Of a stretch of DNA of 64,000 nt, positions 46,179-55,296 are shown in pieces (positions within the stretch are counted from its first letter, which is position 1; every line of letters starts with the position of its first letter). The DNA comes from P52-10 sp041397365 (GTDB lineage: Bacteria > Pseudomonadota > Alphaproteobacteria > Rhizobiales > Xanthobacteraceae). The notes beneath the pieces were generated by a model that worked only from the letters and a program-made list of their open reading frames with translations, searched no databases and had not been told where the DNA came from. A program made the translations under genes and the position numbers. The stretch spans positions 431,593 to 495,592 of the forward strand of contig JAWKWT010000002.1 of NCBI GenBank assembly GCA_041397365.1, in the 5' to 3' direction.

Positions 46179-46204
46179 ATGGTGACGTCGGGAGGCGTCA
46201 CCAT
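46179..46204. terminator. Terminator-like hairpin
   Basis: Perfect 9-base arms ATGGTGACG / CGTCACCAT with an eight-base loop, 47 bases after the TctC remnant. No T run follows, so rho-independent activity is doubtful. Confidence 0.5.
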
Positions 46205-46242
46205 AAGCGATCTTTGGTTGCTATCGGGGGCACAGATGCTCG

Positions 46243-46386
46243 TGACGTGCTCCCCACAAATTAGGCCAATCTGAACTGGAATTTTCCACTATGATCCCCG
46301 CAGTGGGACGAGGAGAGTTCCGTGAAGGCATCGAAGTTCAGTGAAGCGCAAATCGCGTTCGTGTTGAAGCAGGCGTCCGACGCGAC
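46243..46386 (+). mobile_element. IS3-family (IS407-like) element, left-end fragment
   Basis: Left terminus TGACGTGCTCCCCA (46243-46256) and AATTAGGCC...CTGGAATTTTCC, followed by the start of OrfA (KASKFSEAQIAFVLKQASDAT from about 46320). It stops after ~25 codons, where the GHKL pseudogene begins. The 14-base terminus is repeated in inverse at 57046-57059. Confidence 0.75.
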
Positions 46387-47632
46387 GCCGAACAAATCAC
46401 GATACTCCCTGAATGACGTTTCGAGATTGCCGAGCTTACGGGGCGGCGCGGGCGGCTTGTAGTCCTGCAGCTGCCGGCCGAGATTCCAATCTCCGACGAG
46501 ATCACGGCGACCTCGTCGGTCCTTTTGGAACGCACGACATGTCAGTCTCTGCTTCAATTGCGCGACCCTCGTCCTGGCAGCAGCCACGATGGGTTCGTTC
46601 GTCTTAATGAACTTGCGCAACTCGGTCCGCTGGCCCGACCTCATCTTCTCGGTGGCTTCCGCGCCGTCTTCGTCCTTTCGACGACTCCCTCCAGATATTC
46701 CTGCCAGATCGGGGAGTCTGTTCCGAAGAAGCGCAGCGCAAAATCCTTGAGCAGGTCGATGACCAGTACCTGCAACTCGTTCCTTGCCCGGTTGGCGACC
46801 AGGCCTTCTCGTCCGGCCTTGTCCTTGAGCTGCGGGTTCGCCGTGCGCGAAATGGCGACCCGACCGAATGCCCGGCGGAATGAAAAGAACGCCCGCCCCG
46901 CATGGTTGGAGCTGCGACCAGAACGCGATCACGTCGTCATGTCGCGGAGCCGAGGTTTTGGGACTGCTCGAAATCGGAAAGCCGCTTCCATCCGTCATAT
47001 AGCCGCGCGACCCTCGATTCCGGATCCCGCTTGGCTTCGGCCGCGGCAATGCCGAAGTTGGAGCGGATGATGTCGGCCATTCCTTTCAAGACGACCTTCA
47101 CGTCCGACGGATCATCGAACTCAACGATCGGGATGCGGATGTCCTCAATGAGCAGGAACGGATTTTCAACAAACGCCAGTCGACGAGGACCGCCGCAAAG
47201 CGATCGCGGACGGTCTTCGAAAGCACCAGCGTTGGGAGCCAGGAAGGCGGCCGAAAGCCGACCGATGCCCTTCTCTCTTGGCGCACCCGATCGGTCAGTC
47301 CGAACGTATCGATCGGCTCAGCATCACCGTCTTCGATCTTGGACTCGGTTCCGATGACGAGCCAATGATCCTTGAACGTGGACAAAGACATGCCGGCGCC
47401 GTCATCGACGACAAGGGCGATCTCAGGGCCGCCGTCGAAAATGTGTAATGCGACATCCTTCGCGTAGGCGTCGTAGGCATTCTTCTGAGAGCTCGCTTAC
47501 CGCCGTCGGTGCGTCTGCGATCTGGCCCCGCCCCAAATGATCGATCGTACGGGCGCGCGTCTGAAAGGTAACGCCGCTCGGCGCCCGCGGCTCGGTCTTT
47601 TTCTTTTCTGTTTTCGGCGGCGAAGGTGGCAT
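46387..47632 (-). pseudogene. GHKL (HSP90-like) ATPase, frameshifted and 3'-truncated
   Basis: Starts at MPPSPPKTEKKKTEPRAPSG (47632) and continues GVTFQTRARTIDHLGRGQIADAPTAVSEL. After a shift near 47490 it reads NAYDAYAKDVALHIFDGG, ALVVDDGAGMSLSTFKDHWLVIGTESK (the Bergerat G1-box DDGAGM), then RQER / EGIGRLSAAFL in different frames, and a long tail. The 3' end abuts the IS left-end fragment. ATP-binding proteins of this kind occur in several anti-phage systems, so it was probably a defence gene, but this is inference. It has several indels and is not functional as written. Confidence 0.65.
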
Positions 47633-47912
47633 CAGTCATTCCCAAGCAGATAGCGCCGACTATCTTCGACCCCACGTTGTAAAATATTACACTATAAACG
47701 GTTAGAAAAGGAACAACGTGGGCAACTTCAATAGCCTGAACGGATGATACCTTGAGCCTCTGAAAAACCACTGGCTTTGCTTTGCGATTGGAGCATTACT
47801 ATGCAGGCATAGCGCGCCTTTTGGCGGCTAAATGATTTGCCCCGCCGGTTTGTTTGCCGTGTCGGGGCTTCGGTGGTGGCAGCGATGTTGCTGCGCAAAC
47901 CGGAGCAATCAG

Positions 47913-48323
47913 ATGGCCAAAACCCCATCCCGCAGGTCACCATCAAAATCAGGAGCCGCCACGAGGCGTATCAAGGCTGCGAAGCAGCCCGCGTCTAAGA
48001 CTACGAAGGCCACTGCTCCCAAGAAGACCGCTCCGACGGCAGTTCGATCAGCCGAAAAGCCTTTGAAGCAGCGCGCTGACAGCAAACAAGCGCGGGTACT
48101 AGCGATGCTGACAAAGCCTGAAGGCACGACCATCGACGCGATTATGAAGGCGACCGATTGGCAGCAACATTCGGTGCGTGGCTTCTTCGCTGGTGTTGTC
48201 CGTAAGAAACTCAAGCTAACGCTGACATCGGAGGCCGCGGAGGCTGGACGCATCTATAAAGTGACTGGGACTAAGGCGTCTGCGACGGTCGCCGGACCAA
48301 AGGCTGACAAGGCCGCGGCTTGA
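47913..48323 (+). CDS. DUF3489 protein
   Basis: A 136-residue protein. The first ~60 residues are Lys/Ala/Thr-rich and disordered; residues 60-125 form a winged-helix-like DUF3489 domain (KQARVLAMLTKPEGTTIDAIMKATDWQQHSVRGFFAG, cited by ends). It is the first gene of the DUF3489-DUF2924-serine recombinase trio. It may help bind the recombination site, but this is inferred only from the conserved linkage. Confidence 0.85.
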   Translation: MAKTPSRRSPSKSGAATRRIKAAKQPASKTTKATAPKKTAPTAVRSAEKPLKQRADSKQARVLAMLTKPEGTTIDAIMKATDWQQHSVRGFFAGVVRKKLKLTLTSEAAEAGRIYKVTGTKASATVAGPKADKAAA

Positions 48324-48327
48324 TGCG

Positions 48328-48840
48328 ATGCCTCGCAGAAAAGCATCTGCGAATACAGTCCGAATAAACCGCACTGCTCTTACTATCGACGACGAAATCG
48401 CGCATCTGCGCAGTCTCGATCCGATCGGGCTGCAATCTCGCTGGCGTAGTGTGATGGGGCGAGCAGCTCCACCGCATCTGCCAAAGCATCTTCTATTTGG
48501 GATGCTCGCCTATCGCATCCAATCTGATGCGCTGGGTGATCTTGACGGGGCAACGGTTCAACTTCTGGCCCGTGCGGCCGTGGTGGACTCTCCGAATGAG
48601 GTGCTTCCGCTCCTCGCAGCACGAGATCAGCGCAAGCAGAATGTCCCGCCCGGTACGGTGCTGACCCGGGAATGGAATGGCAAGACGCACCGGGTGATGG
48701 TGATCGCGGACGGCTTCGCGTTCGAAGACAAGACGTACGACAGCCTGTCCAAGGTCGCCTTCGCCATAACCGGGACGAACTGGAACGGGCCACGCTTCTT
48801 TGGTCTGCGAGCAAAGCCTGAGAAAGGTGGTCAGTCATGA
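48328..48840 (+). CDS. DUF2924 protein
   Basis: A 170-residue protein with the DUF2924 pattern LRSLDPIGLQSRWRSVMGRAAP, then LLFGMLAYRIQ, and PGTVLTREWNGKTHRVMVIADGF with YDSLSKVAFAITGTNWNGPRFFGL (landmarks). It overlaps the recombinase gene by four bases (ATGA), implying a joint role with it. Biochemistry unknown; it may bind DNA or direct recombination. Confidence 0.88.
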   Translation: MPRRKASANTVRINRTALTIDDEIAHLRSLDPIGLQSRWRSVMGRAAPPHLPKHLLFGMLAYRIQSDALGDLDGATVQLLARAAVVDSPNEVLPLLAARDQRKQNVPPGTVLTREWNGKTHRVMVIADGFAFEDKTYDSLSKVAFAITGTNWNGPRFFGLRAKPEKGGQS

Positions 48841-50489
48841 AGCCCGCCGACAGCCGGATTGTCCGGTGCGCAATCTATACACGCGTATCGACTAACTCAG
48901 GGTTAGATCAGGAGTTTAACTCTCTTGATGCCCAGTACGATGCATCTCAAGCTTATATCCGCAGTCAGGCGCATGCAGGCTGGACCCTGGTCAAGACACG
49001 TTATGACGACGGAGGCTTCTCGGGTGGATCGACAGACCGCCCTGCCCTCCAGCGACTGCTGGCAGATGTCGCGGCTCGCCGTATCCATATCATCGTCGTC
49101 TACAAGGTTGATCGGCTGACGCGATCGCTAGCGGACTTCGCCAAGCTGGTCGAATTGTTCGATGCCAACGGGGTGTCATTCGTATCTGTAACGCAGCAAT
49201 TTAACACCACCACATCCATGGGTCGACTGACGCTGAATGTACTGTTGTCCTTTGCGCAGTTCGAGCGCGAGGTCACCTCTGAGCGAATCCGCGACAAGAT
49301 CCTCGCCTCAAAACGTAAGGGATTGTGGGTCGGCGGCACTGTTCCGCTTGGCTACGCACTCAAGGATGGCCAGGTCCACATTCACGACGAGGAGGCCAAG
49401 ACTGTCCGTCTGATCTTCCAGCGCTATCTTGAGATCGGCAGCGTCAATCGGCTGGTGAGAGATCTCAGGGAGCGCGGCCTTCGATCGAAAGTCAGGCATC
49501 TTTCAACGGGCGGCACGAAGGGCGGTGTCCTGTTCACGCAAGGGCCGCTGTTCTTCATTCTGCGCAATCGCTTCTATCTCGGTGAGGTCAAGTTCAAGGG
49601 AGAGATCCTGCCGGGATCACAACCGCCCCTGCTCGACCGTGATCTGTTCGATGCGGTCCAGCAGCGACTGACCCAGCAATGGGCGCATCGCACAACAACG
49701 CGGGTTCGAACGAGAGCACTTCTCGCCGGATTACTCTTCGATGATGCCGGCCATAAAATGTTGTCGACGTACACAAATAGCGGCAACGTCCGGCATCGCT
49801 ATTACGTCTCCGCACCATCAATCCGCGGAGCGTCGGATGAGCCGGTCGGCTCGGTCAACCGTGTACCGGCCGAAGAAATAGAAGCCGTGATCTCCAAGGC
49901 GGTCATTGCAAACGCCGAGATTGATGGCTCGTACTCGACCGAGATGCTACCTCGCGAGACCATCGAGCGGCATGTTGACCGGATCGACGTACGCAAGAAC
50001 CAGTTGGCTGTTCATATGAAGTTTCTGAGTCAAGCGCCTGAGAGCTTCAGCGAAAGCGACGTTAGCTCCATTGACGATGGGTATTCTCACAACGCTCGCA
50101 CTGTCATCGTGCCCTGGAAGAAGCCATCAAAGCCCGCCCGGCAGATCCTGATGCCGGCAAACACGCCGGAGCATCGCGCTCGGCCGATGAAAGCCGAACG
50201 ACGGGCAGCTCTCATCCGAGCGATCGGTCGCGGAAGACTGTGGCTGAAAGAAATCGTCGACGGCCGCAAGACGATCGAAAGCCTGGCTTCCCGTCAGCAC
50301 TGCAGTATCCGGCACATTCAAATGACGCTCTCTTTGGCTTTCCTGTCGCCAACACTTGTGAGAACAGCCATCGAAGGTCGGTTCCCGCGCGGGATCGGCG
50401 TGGCCACCCTCTATGATGCACCCGCCGAATGGTCGCACCAAATGACGCGCCTCGGTTTGGCTCCCAGCGGGGCGGTCGAAACCCCATAG
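48837..50489 (+). CDS. Large serine recombinase (resolvase/invertase family integrase)
   Basis: A 550-residue site-specific recombinase. The catalytic domain begins CAIYTRVSTN with the nucleophile Ser18; the arginine cluster and DRLTRSLADF motif follow, with QFEREVTSERIRDKI at the long helix. The recombinase domain (GYALKDGQVHIHDEEAKTVRLIF) and a C-terminal domain follow. The Cys-rich zinc-ribbon usual in large integrases is weak or absent, which also holds for the DUF2924-linked subgroup. It should integrate, excise or invert DNA. It lies in an island with IS fragments at both edges. Intact. Confidence 0.92.
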   Translation: MKPADSRIVRCAIYTRVSTNSGLDQEFNSLDAQYDASQAYIRSQAHAGWTLVKTRYDDGGFSGGSTDRPALQRLLADVAARRIHIIVVYKVDRLTRSLADFAKLVELFDANGVSFVSVTQQFNTTTSMGRLTLNVLLSFAQFEREVTSERIRDKILASKRKGLWVGGTVPLGYALKDGQVHIHDEEAKTVRLIFQRYLEIGSVNRLVRDLRERGLRSKVRHLSTGGTKGGVLFTQGPLFFILRNRFYLGEVKFKGEILPGSQPPLLDRDLFDAVQQRLTQQWAHRTTTRVRTRALLAGLLFDDAGHKMLSTYTNSGNVRHRYYVSAPSIRGASDEPVGSVNRVPAEEIEAVISKAVIANAEIDGSYSTEMLPRETIERHVDRIDVRKNQLAVHMKFLSQAPESFSESDVSSIDDGYSHNARTVIVPWKKPSKPARQILMPANTPEHRARPMKAERRAALIRAIGRGRLWLKEIVDGRKTIESLASRQHCSIRHIQMTLSLAFLSPTLVRTAIEGRFPRGIGVATLYDAPAEWSHQMTRLGLAPSGAVETP

Positions 50490-50609
50490 CGGGTTCCCCG
50501 TCTCCCCGCCCTCTAGCTTCCACGAAACGAAATTTCCGCGGCAGAGACAGGCCCTCGAAAACAGGTCAGACGGGTCCCAGAGACCCAACCTTATCAAATC
50601 CGAATGCTC

Positions 50610-50634
50610 AAAAGCCCGCAGACAGCGGGCCTTT
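50610..50634 (+). terminator. Terminator after the recombinase gene
   Basis: GCCCGC-AGACA-GCGGGC (50614-50630) flanked by AAAA upstream and CTTT downstream, 121 bases after the recombinase stop. A plausible intrinsic terminator. Confidence 0.65.
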
Positions 50635-50715
50635 CGAGACGGTCTCTGGAAGTGCGTAAATTAACGGACTGAATGGTGGCGGACGCAGTCTGCTGCGAAC
50701 CGGTCTCCGCAGGGC

Positions 50716-50846
50716 AATTCCCTGCTGAACAGGGAATTTGCAGGGAATTTCCGAATTTTCTCAAATCATCGGCAAAAAGCCGCGCAAAACGCTGCGTGTT
50801 TTCAATCGTTTGTCAGCGAATTCCCTGCTCGCAAGAGCAGGGAATT
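50716..50846. repeat. Cluster of AGGGAATT palindromes
   Basis: Part of a 390-base gap (50490-50879) with no gene. AATTCCCTGCT-GAAC-AGGGAATT at 50716-50738, a further AGGGAATT at 50742-50749, and a perfect hairpin AATTCCCTGCTC-GCAA-GAGCAGGGAATT at 50819-50846 with a GNRA tetraloop. Position after the recombinase suggests recombinase core-site function, an att-associated repeat, or a structured RNA. Confidence 0.55.
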
Positions 50847-50879
50847 TTCAGGCACCGATCAGGGAAAGGATTCGAGCGA

Positions 50880-51740
50880 TCAGGGATTTAAACGACTGAA
50901 GCGGTCGACGGCGTCGTCGAAACCCGGATTATCGTCTTCATCGCGCACATCGGCGCAGAAAAGGGTCACTGCGTAGCCATTGGCCTGACCCAGAGTTTGA
51001 ATGGTGAGATGGGCATCTGGGCTGTGTAATAGCCATTCGCCGGCATCAGCCTCCTCGATGTCCGATAGGGAGCCAGGTGCCAGGACTGGGATGCCGCACA
51101 CATCACCACGCCTGGGCATAGGCTTCGGAAATTCCTTGCTGCAGTCCCAGTACATCACCTTCCGGTCCCTGGTAAACACCACAGCGAGACAGTCGTCGTG
51201 CAGTTGCACGTATCGGCGCGCAGCGGCCTCCTTGCTGACGTCAAACTCGTCAGCGATGCGGAGTACGGTTACGAGGTGCGGCGACGTTCGCAAGAACGGC
51301 TTGAGTCTCAATCGCGGAGTCAGCAGTTCAATCGCAAATTCGTTCGCCTCAGCCTCCTGACGCATATGCCGATCGTTGGTGGCCACCATGGCGCGCATAT
51401 CTGCGTGGCTGCACTGAAAGCCCTCCGAACTGGTCTGTTTGTGCAATGGATTCAAGAAATGGAGCAGCTCATGGGCCAGACTGAACCGGCGACGTTGCCG
51501 GCTTGAACTGAGGTTCAGGAGGATGCTTCCGTAATTGCGCTCAGGCGTTGTCAGGAGCGCCGCTTCGAGGGTACTGAGCCGCTCCTCTCGTATCTCAACA
51601 ATATCAAGGGCCAGCGCAATTTCCCGAACGGGAACCGCGCCACTCAAACCAGGGAGTTGGTCGTGAATCGCCTCGGCCAGACGCCGCGGGTTAACGCCGA
51701 CATCCTCAATACTGATCCGGTCGAGGACGAGGCCGTCCAT
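50880..51740 (-). CDS. ImmA/IrrE-family metallopeptidase
   Basis: A 286-residue protein with zinc site H90-E91-L-L-H94 (LAHELLHFLNP) and the downstream Glu in EAEANEFAIELL near residue 129. ImmA/IrrE proteases cleave cognate XRE repressors to induce mobile-element or stress genes. It is encoded directly downstream of its probable substrate, the XRE gene (one base between stop and ATG). The C-terminal ~130 residues are unassigned and may sense a signal. Confidence 0.9.
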   Translation of the reverse strand: MDGLVLDRISIEDVGVNPRRLAEAIHDQLPGLSGAVPVREIALALDIVEIREERLSTLEAALLTTPERNYGSILLNLSSSRQRRRFSLAHELLHFLNPLHKQTSSEGFQCSHADMRAMVATNDRHMRQEAEANEFAIELLTPRLRLKPFLRTSPHLVTVLRIADEFDVSKEAAARRYVQLHDDCLAVVFTRDRKVMYWDCSKEFPKPMPRRGDVCGIPVLAPGSLSDIEEADAGEWLLHSPDAHLTIQTLGQANGYAVTLFCADVRDEDDNPGFDDAVDRFSRLNP

Positions 51741-52061
51741 TCACCCCCGCCTCTTCAACAATGACTGGACCATGTCAGCCAGGATAGCGCGCTCGTTGTC
51801 ATCCAGCTTGTTTGCCTGCCGGAACAGCCGTTGCAGATCCTGGTCGGCATCTGACGATTCGATGTCTTCACCGACAAGAAAGCTAACAGTTACACCGAAA
51901 TGATCGGAGAGCCTGGTCACAAGAGCCATGGACGGGTTGTCGGCCCTGCCCTTTTCGAGCTCCCAGATATGAGCCTTCGAGACTTCGACTGCATCCGCAA
52001 CGTCTTGAAGAGACTGACCCTTTTCTCTTCGCAATTTTGCAACACGCCTTGCCAGACTCAT
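51741..52061 (-). CDS. XRE-family repressor
   Basis: A 106-residue HTH protein (ARRVAKLRREKGQSLQDVADAVEVSKAHIWELEKGRADNPS as landmarks) with a C-terminal helical region. Expected to be cleaved by the adjacent ImmA protease. I chose the ATG at 52061, five bases after GGGAGG; a GTG two codons earlier is possible. It is divergent from the methylase gene, with palindromic and repeated motifs in between, so it probably regulates both. Confidence 0.88.
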   Translation of the reverse strand: MSLARRVAKLRREKGQSLQDVADAVEVSKAHIWELEKGRADNPSMALVTRLSDHFGVTVSFLVGEDIESSDADQDLQRLFRQANKLDDNERAILADMVQSLLKRRG

Positions 52062-52148
52062 ATGCACCTCCCGACCTATCCCAAGCCCTGTTTATATCAT
52101 CTTACGATTTCGCAAAGGCCCTATACACGACCAATCGTTTTTTATATC

Positions 52149-52162
52149 TTACGGTAACGTAA
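52149..52162. promoter_or_regulatory. Possible XRE operator
   Basis: TTACG-GTAA-CGTAA palindrome 20 bases before the methylase ATG, preceded by TTTTTATATC. A related TTATATCATCTTACG lies at 52092-52106. Repeated TATATC/CTTACG elements suggest two binding sites in the divergent promoter. Confidence 0.45.
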
Positions 52163-52181
52163 TTCTGATTCGGAGCAGCGC

Positions 52182-53471
52182 ATGGCCTACCAGATCGAGA
52201 ACATTGCAGTTGGCGTGCTTCGCCCGTGGCAGCGCAACGCCCGAACGCATTCGAAGAAACAGGTTCGGCAGATCGCCGACAGCATTCGCAGGTTTGGGTT
52301 CATCAATCCGGTGCTGATCGATCGGGAGAACGTCATCTTGGCTGGTCATGGTCGTGTTGCAGCAGCCGCGACCCTTGCAATGAACGAAGTCCCCTGCCTT
52401 CGGATCGAAAATCTCAACGCCGAAGAAAAGCGCGCTTACGTACTTGCCGACAACAAACTGGCTCTGAACGCAGGATGGGACGAGGAGCTTCTGGCTCAGG
52501 AGTTGAAGGCACTAACAGAACTGGATCTGGATTTCGACGTCAGTCTTACCGGCTTTTCGATTGCCGAGATTGATAACCTAGTCGATGGAATCAGTCCGGC
52601 TGAACCAGGCGATCCAGCAGACAATCTGTTACCGGACGAGGCACCTCAGCGCTGCAAGCCAGGCGACATCTGGCAATTAGGGCCGCATCGCCTGATCTGC
52701 GGCGATGCCAGAGACCCGGCAACGATCACCGCCCTGATGGCGGGGGAATTGGCCCAGCTCGTGTTCACCGACCCTCCTTACAACGTGCGGATCGACGGCA
52801 ATGTCGGCGGGCTTGGATCCATCCGCCACCGCGAGTTTGCCATGGCATCCGGCGAGATGAACCGATCTGAGTTCACTGGCTTTCTACGCGCGGGCTTCAA
52901 GAACCTCGCCAACCATTCGATAGATGGATCGATCCACTTTATATGTATGGACTGGCGGCATATGGGCGAGATGCTCGAAGCTGCCGATGGTATTTACAGC
53001 GACCTCAAGAACCTGATCGTCTGGGCCAAGGACAATGGCGGAATGGGCACGTTCTATCGTTCGCGCCACGAACTCGTGTTCGCCTTCAAGAATGGCACCG
53101 AACCCCATCACAACAACTTTGAACTCGGCCAACACGGCCGGTACCGGACGAATGTCTGGGAGTACCGCGGCGTCAATACCATGAAGACCGGTCGCATGGC
53201 TGAGCTGGCGATGCATCCGACCGTCAAGCCGGTCCAGATGATCGCCGATGCAATCAAGGATGTCTCCGCCCGCGGCGCGATCGTCCTCGACCTGTTCGGC
53301 GGCAGCGGATCGACGTTGATCGCCGCGCACAAGACAGGACGGCGCGCGAACCTCTGCGAGTTCGACCCGATCTATTGCGATCGCATCCTTCAGCGCTGGG
53401 AGGTCTATGCCAAGGATGACGCTGAGCAGATTGCGTGCGGGGTTCCTGTTCTCGGCAGGGTCGCAGTATGA
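52182..53471 (+). CDS. ParB-domain DNA methyltransferase (beta-class N4/N6)
   Basis: A 429-residue phage-type modification methylase. Residues 1-110 form a ParB nuclease-like domain (LRPWQRNARTHSKKQVRQIADSI, ILAGHGRVAAA); then the methylase has motif IV TDPPYN (near residue 197) and, after it, motif X/I HPTVKPVQMI and VLDLFGGSGSTLIAA (near residue 368), the order that marks the beta class. It should methylate adenine or cytosine-N4 in DNA, without a cognate nuclease visible. It is coupled to DUF5681 by ATGA. Intact, whereas the paralogue at 44.7 kb is truncated. Confidence 0.92.
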   Translation: MAYQIENIAVGVLRPWQRNARTHSKKQVRQIADSIRRFGFINPVLIDRENVILAGHGRVAAAATLAMNEVPCLRIENLNAEEKRAYVLADNKLALNAGWDEELLAQELKALTELDLDFDVSLTGFSIAEIDNLVDGISPAEPGDPADNLLPDEAPQRCKPGDIWQLGPHRLICGDARDPATITALMAGELAQLVFTDPPYNVRIDGNVGGLGSIRHREFAMASGEMNRSEFTGFLRAGFKNLANHSIDGSIHFICMDWRHMGEMLEAADGIYSDLKNLIVWAKDNGGMGTFYRSRHELVFAFKNGTEPHHNNFELGQHGRYRTNVWEYRGVNTMKTGRMAELAMHPTVKPVQMIADAIKDVSARGAIVLDLFGGSGSTLIAAHKTGRRANLCEFDPIYCDRILQRWEVYAKDDAEQIACGVPVLGRVAV

Positions 53472-54220
53472 CCGATCGAAACAAACGATCGGGAAGCTCG
53501 CTTACGTTGCCGCCACGTCCGGCCGACTACGATGTCGGATATGGCAAGCCGCCAGTGGCGTCACGATTCCAGCCTGGACGCTCCGGTAACCCTCGAGGTC
53601 GGAAAAAGGGCACAGCTCACAACGCTATCCCCGCATTAAATGACGAACGGCTCAAGACGCTGATTCTGGAGGAGGCCTACCGCACGATCAGCATCAACGA
53701 TCAGAACGGGCAGCTCGACATTCCGATGGCACAGGCCGTTGTAAGATCGCTCGCGGTAAATGCGGCAAAGGGCAATCAACGAGCTCAACGACTGTTCACC
53801 CAGCTTCTTTCTTCCGTGGAGCGGGACAACAAGCGCCTCCATGATGAATGGTTCAACACGGCGCTTGACTACAAGCTCGCATGGGAACGGGAGCTTGAAC
53901 GTCGAGCGACATTCAAGATCAACGCACCGCTACCCATTCCTCATCCCGACGATATCGTCGTGGATCTGCAGGCCGGCACCATCCGCGTGACCGGGCCAAT
54001 GACAAAAGAGGAAAAGGTCAAATGGGATCGGGCTGCAGAACACAGGGAAAAGGCTATCGAAGCCGCAGAGGAGCTGAAGGCAATTCTCGAAGCAGATCCC
54101 GATCATCCCGATCGTGAGGAGCTTAAAGCCTGCATCAAATACGTCGACGAGACGTTTCAGAAAGTGGACAGGCAGCGAACTAAGCTTTCCGGCAACAAAA
54201 CGTTTGCCAAGATTAAGTAG
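53468..54220 (+). CDS. DUF5681 protein
   Basis: A 250-residue protein with the N-terminal DUF5681 signature GYGKPPVASRFQPGRSGNPRGRKKG (given here as GKPPVASRFQPGRSGNPRG) around residue 25, then a charged coiled-coil-like region and an acidic C-terminus. It often accompanies ParB-methylases in prophage-like islands; small-terminase-like or DNA-binding roles have been supposed, but no function is established. Start overlaps the methylase stop. Confidence 0.85.
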   Translation: MTDRNKRSGSSLTLPPRPADYDVGYGKPPVASRFQPGRSGNPRGRKKGTAHNAIPALNDERLKTLILEEAYRTISINDQNGQLDIPMAQAVVRSLAVNAAKGNQRAQRLFTQLLSSVERDNKRLHDEWFNTALDYKLAWERELERRATFKINAPLPIPHPDDIVVDLQAGTIRVTGPMTKEEKVKWDRAAEHREKAIEAAEELKAILEADPDHPDREELKACIKYVDETFQKVDRQRTKLSGNKTFAKIK

Positions 54221-54363
54221 CTAAGCATCGCAATCGTTTAGGCCTTGCGCGGAGGCTCTCCGTCACGAGAGATAGCTTTCATCTTGCCGCCAATGAATGC
54301 AGCCGCAGATCAGCAGAATTCGCAGCGCCGCTACACTATGCGCTGTTCAGCCGAGTTCTTCGT

Positions 54364-54855
54364 TCAGTTTCCCGGCCGGAGGCAAAGGCAACGACGCCTT
54401 TCCGTTGCGCCCGCCCTGCCATTCCGCGGGCCGAAGGTTTTGCAGGTTATCCCCTTCGACGACAATGCCGCGTCGTCCGCGACGACGATCGGGAGCCAGC
54501 CGTTCTCGGCTAGGCCCAAGAGCCGTTGATACCAACCCGCGTACGCCTAGCTCCATCCTTCGCCTTTACTGGCAAGCTTGACGAAACGCGTGACGAATTT
54601 GTCGGCCAACAAACGCGCGTCGTCTTTCTCGGCATCCCGCCATCCGAAGTAGTGGTTCTCGTTGCCGGATGTATAGCGCGCGCTCAGGCTGTCCGCCTGC
54701 GTCTCGCTGAAGCCGGAGTCTTTGAGATAGGCGCCGTGATTTCGGTAGAAAAGCATGTCGGGTCCGATCCAGCATCGCCATTGGTTTCCGCTGGGCGACA
54801 TGAACGGCATCACCCTAAGCTTCTGGTATCCCCTTCGATGGAGTTCACCTACCAT
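54364..54855 (-). pseudogene. Hypothetical protein with an in-frame TAG
   Basis: Starts MVGELHRRGYQKLRVMPFMS, continues SGNQWRCWIGPDM, SARYTSGNENHYFGWRDA and KFVTRFVKLASKGEGWS, where TAG (54547-54549) interrupts. The same frame then continues YAGWYQRLLGLAENGWLPIVVADDA to a TGA at 54364-54366. The downstream part looks genuinely coding, so the TAG is probably a nonsense mutation. The first 102 residues might still be made. Unknown function. Confidence 0.5.
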
Positions 54856-54909
54856 GGCAAGGGACCTAGACTGCGCGGCGAACGTTGGGTTCTGGATGCC
54901 TCTGCATAA

Positions 54910-55296
54910 CTACTGTTCCTGATCTCGCGCCCGGTCGGCGCCCCGTGCCATCGTAACGCGTCCCAGAGACGAAAGCCGCTTGGCGATCTCGTCCTTATCG
55001 TCCATCGCGACCGAGGGTGCGCCGGACCGCGGGGCGTTGCGCTGCGGCGTGCGTTCCGTAGTGATAGAGGAGCTTTTAGCTACCTTGCCGTAGTCGTTGA
55101 AGATCAGGGCAAGCAGAAAGCGTACGAGCCGCGGTGTCCATTCCTCTCCCGCTGCGGTCCGGTGGCCCTCAACGTTGAGTCTGCGCGACACGTCGGCCGG
55201 CTTGCGCGTTTGCTGGCGAGCGTATGCTTTGACGATTGGCTCAAGCTTGGCGAACAGATCGCCCAGGCCGACCGCATCGGAATTGAAGTGGACCAT
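54910..55296 (-). CDS. Hypothetical protein, possible helix-turn-helix
   Basis: A 128-residue protein. RKPADVSRRLNVEGHRTAAGEEWTPRLVRFLL resembles the DNA-binding part of serine-recombinase-like proteins that read Asn-x-x-Gly-x-x-Thr-x-x-Gly. It overlaps the 3' end of the upstream gene by 56 bases in another frame, so it may be the continuation of that gene after a one-base shift. No confident assignment. Confidence 0.5.
   Translation of the reverse strand: MVHFNSDAVGLGDLFAKLEPIVKAYARQQTRKPADVSRRLNVEGHRTAAGEEWTPRLVRFLLALIFNDYGKVAKSSSITTERTPQRNAPRSGAPSVAMDDKDEIAKRLSSLGRVTMARGADRARDQEQ

Noticed and set aside
50490..50879. A short open frame (50673-50891) as a gene
   Set aside because: It consists of the AGGGAATT palindromes in translation, with no start signal.
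54547..54549. In-frame TAG as a recoding event
   Set aside because: No sign of pyrrolysine machinery or a readthrough context; simple nonsense is more likely.
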